Part shown: piece after piece, positions 24,570-31,458 of the stretch
Layout of the letters: each line of letters starts with the position of its first letter
How positions within the stretch are numbered: the stretch's first letter is position 1
Source of the DNA: an uncultured Lachnospiraceae bacterium
GTDB taxonomy: Bacteria > Bacillota > Clostridia > Lachnospirales > Lachnospiraceae
NCBI GenBank assembly: GCA_910588885.1
Contig: CAJUSQ010000002.1
Location: 15,747-79,746 of the forward strand
DNA: 64,000 nt
Direction of reading: 5' to 3'
Notes under the pieces: generated by a model
The model's database searches: none
The model's input: only the letters and a program-made list of their open reading frames with translations
What the model was told of the DNA's origin: nothing
Program-made: the position numbers and the translations under genes

Positions 24570-25474
24570 CTGTCCCTGGGCTTTACAAACTTGCTGAAAG
24601 TTCCTTCCGTCAAATAGGACTCCGTACGGGCCACCCGGCTGACAAAGGCGCAGATCTCCTCCTGATACTGATCCAGGTCTTCCTGATAAAAGCAGTACTC
24701 ATAACCATCCATCCGTCCAAAAGCCTTCAGCGTATCGTAATAGCCCAACCTACGGTTAAACTCCAGCACTTCCCGATCGAAGTTCAGCATGGTTCCCAAG
24801 GACTTGCTGGGGGTAATATATTTTACATAGGGCTTATTCACATAGCCCGGATGCTGGGGTGTCGTGTGCAGATCCACTGCGATCACCTCATCCGCCCCCA
24901 TTTTTAACGCTAAATCAATGGGCAGATTATCATAATAGCACCCGTCCAGATATAGGTCGTTCCCAATCTTATGCATGGGAAATACCGGAAAAATAGAAGA
25001 GGATGCCATGATAAAATCTTTTAGCATTCCATAGGGAATTTCCTCTTTGGACAGCTCCATCGCCTTCAGAGAGAAAAACTGTACCGTCACAAGCACGTAA
25101 TCCACATCGGAGGCCCATACCTTGTCCTCATCGATCAATCGGTCAATAAAGGACAGAAAGGGCGAGATATCGGCCCCCTTGTTTTTGACATATTTTTTAA
25201 AAACGGTCCAATGGCATCCCTCTGATTATACATTCCCTCAATAGTCGTACTCAGGTTCAGCCCGTCCGACATGATATCGCCTATCTCTATGGTATCCCAA
25301 ATTTCACAGGCCCTTTCATACTCCCTGGTTGCCATCATCGCCCCGTTCACGGCTCCAATGGAGGTTCCGGTTGTGATCTGGTAGTCGATCCCCAGCTCCA
25401 GCAGCGCTTTTCAGACTCCTGCCTCATAAACACCCTTTGTTCCTCCGCCGCCTAATGCAATTGCCCTCTGCAAT
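24570..25474 (-). pseudogene. Patatin-like phospholipase, degraded copy 2
   Basis: Repeats copy 1 but is inactivated three ways. Codon 21, Trp in copy 1 (GVWKALL), is TGA here. The same -1 frameshift run occurs at 25193-25203. The C-terminal third is missing, replaced after TFSKFVKPRDS by a short out-of-family tail (WNWKSTRRRRFQ) read into the Rpn fragment. GGGGTKG and GTSIG are still readable. The TTG start position at the right edge is preserved, with a weaker upstream ribosome site. Confidence 0.88.
24570..25474. repeat. Direct repeat, copy 2 (905 bp, patatin-like segment)
   Basis: Partner of 23304-24208. Divergence is confined to both ends, with an identical core. Confidence 0.9.
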
Positions 25475-25660
25475 CTCAATTCTTCCTATTCCGTTATTCC
25501 TAATCGGCAGCTTTTCCAATACTTTGTACATATTTTAGCATATGCCTGTTTTTTTCACAATCATTTTTGCAGTTGTTGTAATTGAATTTGCTATATCAGG
25601 TGGAATATTTATTAGTTTTTTTATAATTCCTGTTTTATAATATAATTTTTTAAAATATTA

Positions 25661-25689
25661 TTGACAAATTATATAATATAATTTAATAT
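25661..25689 (+). promoter_or_regulatory. sigma-A promoter for the protease cassette
   Basis: TTGACA, 17 bases, TAATAT, in a very AT-rich stretch. It would give a leader of about 280 bases before the ATG at 25976. Because the stretch is rich in A and T, alternative -10 boxes are possible. Confidence 0.5.
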
Positions 25690-25699
25690 ATAATTATTA

Positions 25700-25975
25700 A
25701 AATTGTGTATATGATATATTAAATTTTTATATATTGTATTACAAATATTTTTTTTAAGGAGGGATGATAGTTTCTCCCGCGTAGCTATGAAAAAACAGCC
25801 ATTAAATTTATCCGCCTTTCGCTGATAGCAGATCCTACATGGCTTAACTTGCAGAAGGCACATTTTTATATTTTTTGTACATATGCTACGCTGAAAACAC
25901 AAACCAAAGAAGAAACACCCTGCTCTTACCTCTGTATCTTCAGAACGCAGGGCAGAAAGGAGGATATGAAAATTC
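25700..25975 (+). promoter_or_regulatory. Long leader with inverted repeats before the secreted protease
   Basis: Noncoding. GCGTAGCTATG (25779-25789) can pair with CATATGCTACGC (25880-25891), enclosing about 90 bases. A later pair, CCCTGC near 25918 and GCAGGG near 25948, precedes the GGAGG ribosome site. No known riboswitch class is recognised. The rest of 25475-25700 is AT-rich with no gene. Confidence 0.4.
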
Positions 25976-26977
25976 ATGAAAAAAAATTTTTTACCTATGT
26001 TGCTGCTCATTAGCTGTATGTTTGTACCGCTGTCTGCATCTGCATCCTTATTGTCTACAGAAGAGGAGAAAGATTTCAAAGATGTTGGAAAAGCTCTATC
26101 TGAAATACCTTTCATAGACAAATCGCAAACAGATACTTCAATACAAAAAAAAGAGTTGATTCCGGAAGATACCTCTACTGAAAAATTTATTTCGGAACAC
26201 TCCACAAATAATTCCGACATCGCTACGCTGGCCAATGGTGGGCAATGGATACAAGCTGCCGATGGCCGATGGTGGTATCAACATGCAGATGGATCTTATA
26301 CCACAAACGGTTGGGAATTAATAAATGGGAAATGGTATTATTTTGATGCGCAGGGATGGATGTTGACCGGATGGGTAAAGGTAAGCAATATTTGGTATTA
26401 TCTGGAACCAACCGGAGAAATGCGTACTTCCCCTCTATATCATAATGGCAGTCATTACACCTTTTACAGTTCAGGAGCATTGCAATCTACCAAGTTAGGC
26501 GTTGTCAGGCAAAAGCAACAAATGGGCAACTGGTGCTGGGTCGCTTGCGCTGTAATGGTTGGAAGATATGACCTTCCGGCATCACAACAGACAATTACTC
26601 AATCTGATGCTGTAAGAAAAGTAAAGGGTGGTGTCATTGATGAAGTGGGCAGTCCTACTGATAAAATAAAAGCTCTGGAGTATGTTTCTCATTATACAAA
26701 AATCGGCATGTCTATTGGAAGCCCCGTAAACTTTGACGGAGCTGTTAATGGTATAGATCTTAGAAAACCATTTATTCTTTCTATGGGTTGGAATAGTGGA
26801 GGCGGACATGCGATTGTCTGTGCTGGATATTCTAAATCTACTCGTGAATTATGGATTATAGATCCAGCAAATAGCATACCAAACCAATATTATAATCTTG
26901 ATAGCTTGATTAAAGGAACTAAAATCGCCTCTGGAACAGGAAAATATCGGAGTACCGTACTTTTCAGATATCCATAA
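25976..26977 (+). CDS. Secreted papain-like cysteine protease with choline-binding-type repeats
   Basis: A 333-residue exported protein. Signal peptide 1-23 (MKKNFLPMLLLISCMFVPLSASA). Residues 88-160 hold aromatic repeats of the cell-wall/choline-binding type: GQWIQAADGRWWYQHADGSY, GWELINGKWYYFDAQGWM, GWVKVSNIWYYLEPTGEM. The C-terminal domain is an AvrRpt2/C39-like papain fold: nucleophile Cys187 in MGNWCWVAC, His278 in GGGHAIVCAGY, and Asp296 in WIIDPAN. The family-typical Q-x-x-x-x-WCW arrangement is intact. The enzyme likely acts outside the cell while held on the wall; its substrate is unknown. It is followed after 21 bases by a gene for an exported membrane-anchored protein. Base composition is more AT-rich than the flanks. 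Confidence 0.85.
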   Translation: MKKNFLPMLLLISCMFVPLSASASLLSTEEEKDFKDVGKALSEIPFIDKSQTDTSIQKKELIPEDTSTEKFISEHSTNNSDIATLANGGQWIQAADGRWWYQHADGSYTTNGWELINGKWYYFDAQGWMLTGWVKVSNIWYYLEPTGEMRTSPLYHNGSHYTFYSSGALQSTKLGVVRQKQQMGNWCWVACAVMVGRYDLPASQQTITQSDAVRKVKGGVIDEVGSPTDKIKALEYVSHYTKIGMSIGSPVNFDGAVNGIDLRKPFILSMGWNSGGGHAIVCAGYSKSTRELWIIDPANSIPNQYYNLDSLIKGTKIASGTGKYRSTVLFRYP

Positions 26978-26998
26978 ACATTTAGGAGGACTAAATAT

Positions 26999-27985
26999 AT
27001 GAAAAAAAAATTGCATATTGTTGTATTATTAGTAATAATTTTCGGCCTAAGCACAAAATCTACCGTATTAGCTTTCAACATTGAAACTCTCCCCGAAAGC
27101 GAAGATTTTCAGGAGTTACAAAAACTGGAGAATCGTTTTCTGCAATGCGGCATGAATTTTGCATCTGGAGATACTATTCCTGAAGATTTAAGAATCGCTT
27201 ATGAACTTGCAGTAAAAATAAGAATTGATACAAATATTTTCCTTTCTGATACGCTGTCCTCCGCCGAGTTGGAAAAAACTTTATCAGCAGCAGATTATAT
27301 CTGGCAGGTTCCAGTCGAACTTCCTACCGGAGGGTATGTAATCTGTACCGTCAGTCGTGCACTTCCAATTGATGAAACAACGCAGCAAGAATTATTAGAC
27401 CAGGGAATTTATACGCAAGAAGAATTAAGTGAGCAATTAGCAAAAACAGGCCAATGGGAAATTCCTGCTTACGGATATGATGAAACCGGAAAAGAATATA
27501 TCGGCCATTTAGAGGATGCATCCAAAGAACAATACCACCCCGAAGATTCTGACATGGTTTATCTTCTGGGCGGAACTCCGAATTTCCGGCAGCCCTTTGG
27601 GCTATGGTGCCGTGAGAACTCTTATCAGATTATATCTATCAGCGATAGTTCCGACCTGACATTGCAGCCAATTCCTGAAAACTCAGTATTGCTGGAAGAA
27701 ACCACAGAACAGCCCCAATCTGTTTCCTCCGATACAGATACCGGCAGCCCCAATCTATATTCCTTTGAAGAAGTACAAAAAGTTCTCTCAAACCTTCCTC
27801 CCGAACAAAACGGTTTAGACAGCGGTCTTGGTATTCACATGGGAGATCATACAGATGGCAATTCTTTTAAAGACTCATCCGGAAACATGCCGGTTATGAT
27901 TTTTGTCGGAATTTCCGTATTATTCCTTCTTACAGTCGGCGCAGCATATATTGTCGTCCAAAAGAAACGAACAAGTAATCCGTAA
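26999..27985 (+). CDS. Exported, C-terminally membrane-anchored protein paired with the protease
   Basis: A 328-residue protein of unknown family. A signal peptide (1-25) and a C-terminal helix (about 298-320, MIFVGISVLFLLTVGAAYIVV) followed by KKRTSNP place the body outside the cell. Residues 30-200 form the probable folded domain. An acidic, Ser/Thr-rich region (230-295) forms a stalk. AGGAGG lies seven bases before the ATG. With the protease gene it forms a two-gene cassette closed by a terminator. It could be the substrate, a receptor or an inhibitor of the protease; none is shown. A conserved-looking motif is GGTPNFRQPFGLWCRENSYQIISISD. Confidence 0.72.
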   Translation: MKKKLHIVVLLVIIFGLSTKSTVLAFNIETLPESEDFQELQKLENRFLQCGMNFASGDTIPEDLRIAYELAVKIRIDTNIFLSDTLSSAELEKTLSAADYIWQVPVELPTGGYVICTVSRALPIDETTQQELLDQGIYTQEELSEQLAKTGQWEIPAYGYDETGKEYIGHLEDASKEQYHPEDSDMVYLLGGTPNFRQPFGLWCRENSYQIISISDSSDLTLQPIPENSVLLEETTEQPQSVSSDTDTGSPNLYSFEEVQKVLSNLPPEQNGLDSGLGIHMGDHTDGNSFKDSSGNMPVMIFVGISVLFLLTVGAAYIVVQKKRTSNP

Positions 27986-27992
27986 CTGAAAA

Positions 27993-28039
27993 GTGGCTAC
28001 AACCCCAGTAATTATGCGGGCTGTAGCCATCTTCTTTTT
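27993..28039 (+). terminator. Intrinsic terminator of the protease cassette
   Basis: TGGCTACA and TGTAGCCA pair around an inner stem (ACCCC/GGG region), followed by CTTCTTTTT. Confidence 0.8.
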
Positions 28040-28153
28040 GAAAATGACTTGTGCGTTTTTTTACTTCTTTTGTTTTGGTAGTTTTATAGTTTCGTATATA
28101 ACATAGTCGTAAATAAATATTTGGGAGAAAAAATCTCAATAAGGAGATAAACA

Positions 28154-28663
28154 ATGGAAAAATTTTATTTTGAAAGTATCAATCACAATTCAGCCATCTA
28201 TGAGCCGATGATTGAACATATTACATTAAGAAAATATACTAATAATGATTATAACTTTGTTTATCAAGTGAAAAAGAATGCATATAAAAAATATGTAGAA
28301 GAATGTTGGGGAGCATGGATAGAAGAAGACCAGCAAAAACATTTTGAAAATTTTATAAATCAGGTAAGAGAACATGCTTATGTCATACATTATGATAATA
28401 AAGATATTGGTTTTTATAATGGAGAAGTATTAGAAAATGGTAATTACGAAATAGGAAATATATGCATTATTTCCGAATATCAAGGTAAAGGAATTGGAAC
28501 TAAGATATTAAAAGAAATATTAGAAAAATATAACGATACTGATATAGAAATACAATATTTTAAACAAAATCCAGTTGGAGCTTTCTACGAAAAACTGGGA
28601 TTTGAGAAATCCGGAGAAACTAATTTTCATTATCAAATGACTAAATCTAAAAATGTTACTTAA
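28154..28663 (+). CDS. GNAT family N-acetyltransferase
   Basis: A 169-residue cytoplasmic enzyme. Motif A, which binds acetyl-CoA pyrophosphate, reads ISEYQGKGIGTKILKEIL (about 112-129). Upstream strands include HAYVIHYDNKDIGFYNGE, and the closing motif is NPVGAFYEKLGFEKSGE. These are standard GNAT features. AAGGAGAT precedes the ATG by five bases. The gene is strongly AT-rich (Lys, Asn, Ile and Tyr codons) compared with flanking housekeeping genes and lies in the same accessory stretch as the protease cassette, so recent acquisition is likely. Substrate unknown. Confidence 0.9.
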   Translation: MEKFYFESINHNSAIYEPMIEHITLRKYTNNDYNFVYQVKKNAYKKYVEECWGAWIEEDQQKHFENFINQVREHAYVIHYDNKDIGFYNGEVLENGNYEIGNICIISEYQGKGIGTKILKEILEKYNDTDIEIQYFKQNPVGAFYEKLGFEKSGETNFHYQMTKSKNVT

Positions 28664-28763
28664 AAAAATAGTTCAATTTTTTCTGATTCCCAAATCATCG
28701 CTTTAGGTGCTGTTACCAAAAAAAACTGCTTCCTCTGCCATCACTCGCCGCCGCCCCGCAAAC

Positions 28764-28792
28764 TTGTATTTCCAAAAGATATATGGTAAAAT
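28764..28792 (+). promoter_or_regulatory. sigma-A promoter for the IbrA/IbrB-like operon
   Basis: TTGTAT, 17 bases, TAAAAT. Transcription would start near 28799. The 28664-28840 gap is otherwise empty. Confidence 0.6.
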
Positions 28793-28839
28793 ATGGAAAT
28801 ATTGCTTACAAACATCGACAGCGAGAATAGAATTGCGAG

Positions 28840-30168
28840 GTGATCAGCACGAAAAGAGAATACATTAGTCAAAACGTCTATGAGGCTTTACAGGAACGGC
28901 TGCATTACATTTTTCAGGAATTTGAAAATATCTATGTTTCTTTTTCCGGTGGAAAGGACAGCGGCCTTTTACTGAACCTGACTTTGGATTTTCAAAAAAA
29001 ATATTACCCCCATAGGAAAATCGGTGTCTTCCATCAGGACTTCGAAGCACAATACACCGTTACGACAGAATATGTAGAACGTACGTTCGAAAAAATTCAA
29101 GATCAAGTAGAGCCTTACTGGGTATGTCTTCCTATGGCAACCCGTACCGCTTTAAGCAGCTATGAAATGTTCTGGTTTCCTTGGGATGATACAAAGGAGT
29201 CTTCCTGGGTACGCCCTATGCCGAATCATCCCTATGTCATCCATCTCAAAAACAACCCCATCACTACCTATCACTACCGCATGCATCAGGAGGATTTGGC
29301 CAAGCAGTTCGGCCGCTGGTACCGTATGTCCCATGATAACAAAAAAACCGTATGCCTGCTGGGTATACGGACAGACGAATCCCTGCAGCGTTACAGCGGC
29401 ATCCTGAATCGCCGGTACGGCTATAAGGGAACCTGCTGGATCAGCAAGCAGTTTAAGGACGTCTGGTGTGCCTCTCCCATATATGACTGGTCTTTAAGTG
29501 ATGTCTGGCATGCCAATTACACCTTTCATTATGATTATAACCGTTTATACGACCTCTACTACATGGCCGGATTAAAGCCGGATCAGATGCGGGTGGCTTC
29601 TCCCTTTAACGATTATGCCAAGGAAAGCCTGAACCTGTACCGGGTGATTGACCCGGCCATCTGGACCAAGCTGGTTGGCCGGGTACGGGGTGTAAACTTC
29701 GCTTCCATCTACGGCAGAACGAAGGCCATGGGATATCGGAACCTGACTTTGCCGGAGGGCCATACCTGGAAATCCTATACCAAATTCCTGCTGGATACGC
29801 TTCCTACCAAGCTTCGCAACAATTACATCAAAAAGTTCAATACTTCCATCGAATTCTGGCACAAAACCGGAGGGGGATTGGAAGAAAATACTATTTCAGA
29901 GCTTTTGGAACACGGATACAATATCCAGCGGAACGGTGTTTCCAATTATACCTTGTTAAAAAAATCCAGGATCATCTTTGTGGGCAATATCCCGGACCAT
30001 ACCGACGATATAAAATCCACCAAAGATATCCCAAGCTGGAAGCGCATGTGCTATTGTATTCTGAAAAATGACCACCTCTGCCGTTTTATGGGCTTTGGCC
30101 TGACCCGGCAGCAGCAGCTTCGCATTAATATGCTGAAACAAAAATACCGCAGTATTGGAGATACCTAA
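28840..30168 (+). CDS. IbrA-like PP-loop protein (PAPS reductase/DUF3440 family)
   Basis: A 442-residue protein. The N-type PP-loop is YVSFSGGKDSGLLLNL (SGGKDS at 36-41). It also has GVFHQDFEAQYTVTTEYVE and LLGIRTDESLQR. The second half, including SPIYDWSLSDVWHAN, continues the PAPS reductase fold, and a DUF3440-type extension follows to the C-terminus. Proteins of this type pair with a ParB-like partner and were first described as the IbrA/IbrB regulators in E. coli. Their true chemistry (nucleotide adenylation, DNA or RNA modification) is not established. Start choice is uncertain: GTG at 28840 has little upstream signal, while GAGGTGAT would serve an ACG at 28849. The partner ParB gene begins 2 bases after the stop. 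Confidence 0.82.
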   Translation: MISTKREYISQNVYEALQERLHYIFQEFENIYVSFSGGKDSGLLLNLTLDFQKKYYPHRKIGVFHQDFEAQYTVTTEYVERTFEKIQDQVEPYWVCLPMATRTALSSYEMFWFPWDDTKESSWVRPMPNHPYVIHLKNNPITTYHYRMHQEDLAKQFGRWYRMSHDNKKTVCLLGIRTDESLQRYSGILNRRYGYKGTCWISKQFKDVWCASPIYDWSLSDVWHANYTFHYDYNRLYDLYYMAGLKPDQMRVASPFNDYAKESLNLYRVIDPAIWTKLVGRVRGVNFASIYGRTKAMGYRNLTLPEGHTWKSYTKFLLDTLPTKLRNNYIKKFNTSIEFWHKTGGGLEENTISELLEHGYNIQRNGVSNYTLLKKSRIIFVGNIPDHTDDIKSTKDIPSWKRMCYCILKNDHLCRFMGFGLTRQQQLRINMLKQKYRSIGDT

Positions 30169-30169
30169 G

Positions 30170-30697
30170 ATGAATAAAAGTCCCGTTTACAACGTTGTTT
30201 CCGTCCCTATCGAAAAAATCGAACCAAATACCTATAACCCTAATTCAGTAGCGCCTCCGGAATTCCAGCTGTTATACGACAGCATCAAAGAAGATGGTTA
30301 CACCATGCCGATTGTATGCTATTATAAAAGTGATACGGATACCTATATCATCGTAGACGGATTTCACCGCTATCGCATTATGTTGGATTATCCGGATATC
30401 TACGCACGGGAAAACGGCCAGCTTCCGGTAGCCGTCATTGACAAACCCCTGGACCAGCGTATGGCCAGCACCATTCGCCACAACCGGGCCAGAGGCTCCC
30501 ACAATGTGGACTTGATGAGTAATATTGTAAAAGAGCTTCACGAATTGGGCCGTTCCGATGCCTGGATCTCCAAGCATCTGGGAATGGATAAAGATGAAAT
30601 CCTCCGCCTGAAACAGATAACCGGTTTAACCTCCCTGTTCAAGGATGCACAATTCAGTTCTTCCTGGCTTCCCGCAGAGGAGGAAGAATCATTCTAA
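30170..30697 (+). CDS. IbrB-like ParB N-terminal domain protein
   Basis: A 175-residue protein. VVSVPIEKIEPNTYNPNSVAPPEFQLLYDSIKEDGYTMPIVCYY matches the ParB/sulfiredoxin N-terminal fold. The nucleotide-binding motif is DGFHRYRIML, followed by a DKPLDQRMASTIRHNRARGSHN segment (the GExR/ERNRAR-like turn). A helix-turn-helix-like segment, GRSDAWISKHLGMDKDEILRLKQITG, follows. Its C-terminus is short and acidic. It begins 2 bases after the IbrA-like stop, so the two are co-expressed. This pairing is known in other bacteria; whether it regulates, modifies or defends DNA is unknown. Start at 30170 follows GGAG by nine bases. Confidence 0.85.
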   Translation: MNKSPVYNVVSVPIEKIEPNTYNPNSVAPPEFQLLYDSIKEDGYTMPIVCYYKSDTDTYIIVDGFHRYRIMLDYPDIYARENGQLPVAVIDKPLDQRMASTIRHNRARGSHNVDLMSNIVKELHELGRSDAWISKHLGMDKDEILRLKQITGLTSLFKDAQFSSSWLPAEEEESF

Positions 30698-30775
30698 ACA
30701 TATGTTCTTTTTATTTTACGATTTATGCGCTGTTCACAAAGCAGTAAAATATTGCCCCAAGAAAGGAGATTTTCT

Positions 30776-31312
30776 ATGTCAATCCAAGAATTTATTGCTT
30801 CCCACAAAGACTCCCTGGGTATTCACGAGTATGCCTTCCTCTCCACCTCAGATTTGGTATTCTCACAGGATGTACGCCATTTATGCGAAATGAATTCCTG
30901 CGGACAATACGGAACTACCTGGGCCTGCCCGCCGGGAGTCGGAACTTTGGAAGAATGTAAAAGCCGCATTTTAAAATACCAACATTTATTCGTATTCACA
31001 ACGGTTCATGAGCTGGAAGATTCTTACGATTTTGAAGGTATGATGGAGGGAAAAGAACGGCACAATGCACTCTGCCCCAACATTGCCGAATCCTTTCGAA
31101 ATGAGTATCCGGATCTTTTGATTCTTTCGGCAGAAGGCTGCAATCGCTGCAAAACCTGCACCTATCCGGATGCTCCCTGCCGTTTTCCGGACACTCTGTA
31201 CCCTTCCATTGAAAGCTACTGTGTGGAGGTAAACCGCTTAGCGTCTACTGCAGGCATCCATTATATCAACGGGGAAAATACCGTTACTTATTTTGGATGT
31301 ATTATGTACTAA
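30776..31312 (+). CDS. DUF2284 metal-binding protein
   Basis: A 178-residue protein. Cysteines sit in the expected DUF2284 pattern: CEMNSCGQYGTTWACPPGVG near the N-terminus, and AEGCNRCKTCTYPDAPCRFP later, eight or more cysteines in all. It likely binds an Fe-S cluster or zinc. AAAGGAGA lies six bases before the ATG at 30776. It lies 78 bases after the IbrB-like gene and is probably in the same transcript. Function of the family is not established. Confidence 0.85.
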   Translation: MSIQEFIASHKDSLGIHEYAFLSTSDLVFSQDVRHLCEMNSCGQYGTTWACPPGVGTLEECKSRILKYQHLFVFTTVHELEDSYDFEGMMEGKERHNALCPNIAESFRNEYPDLLILSAEGCNRCKTCTYPDAPCRFPDTLYPSIESYCVEVNRLASTAGIHYINGENTVTYFGCIMY

Positions 31313-31332
31313 TTCTTTTCATGTATTTTCAT

Positions 31333-31375
31333 AAAAAAAGCTTCCTGAACAGCAAGTGTTCAAGAAGCTTTTTTC
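31333..31375. terminator. Bidirectional intrinsic terminator
   Basis: AAAAAAGCTTCCTGAAC and GTTCAAGAAGCTTTTTT pair almost completely around a 7-base loop. T-runs occur in both directions, closing the DUF2284 transcript and the convergent glgB. Confidence 0.9.
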
Positions 31376-31458
31376 AAAAGACGGCCCCAGGAAAACAGAT
31401 TTTGATTCCTGCCGGAACATTCCCGGCTCAAAAACCCGGCCCGAAAGCCCTTCCATTT

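Noticed and set aside
25786..25824. Short open frame MKKQPLNLSAFR as a leader peptide
   Set aside because: The nearest ribosome site is more than 20 bases away and the frame lies in the predicted stem region.
25669..26235. Minus-strand reading frame over the protease leader and start
   Set aside because: It is antisense to the signal peptide and leader, has no ribosome site and no recognisable domain.
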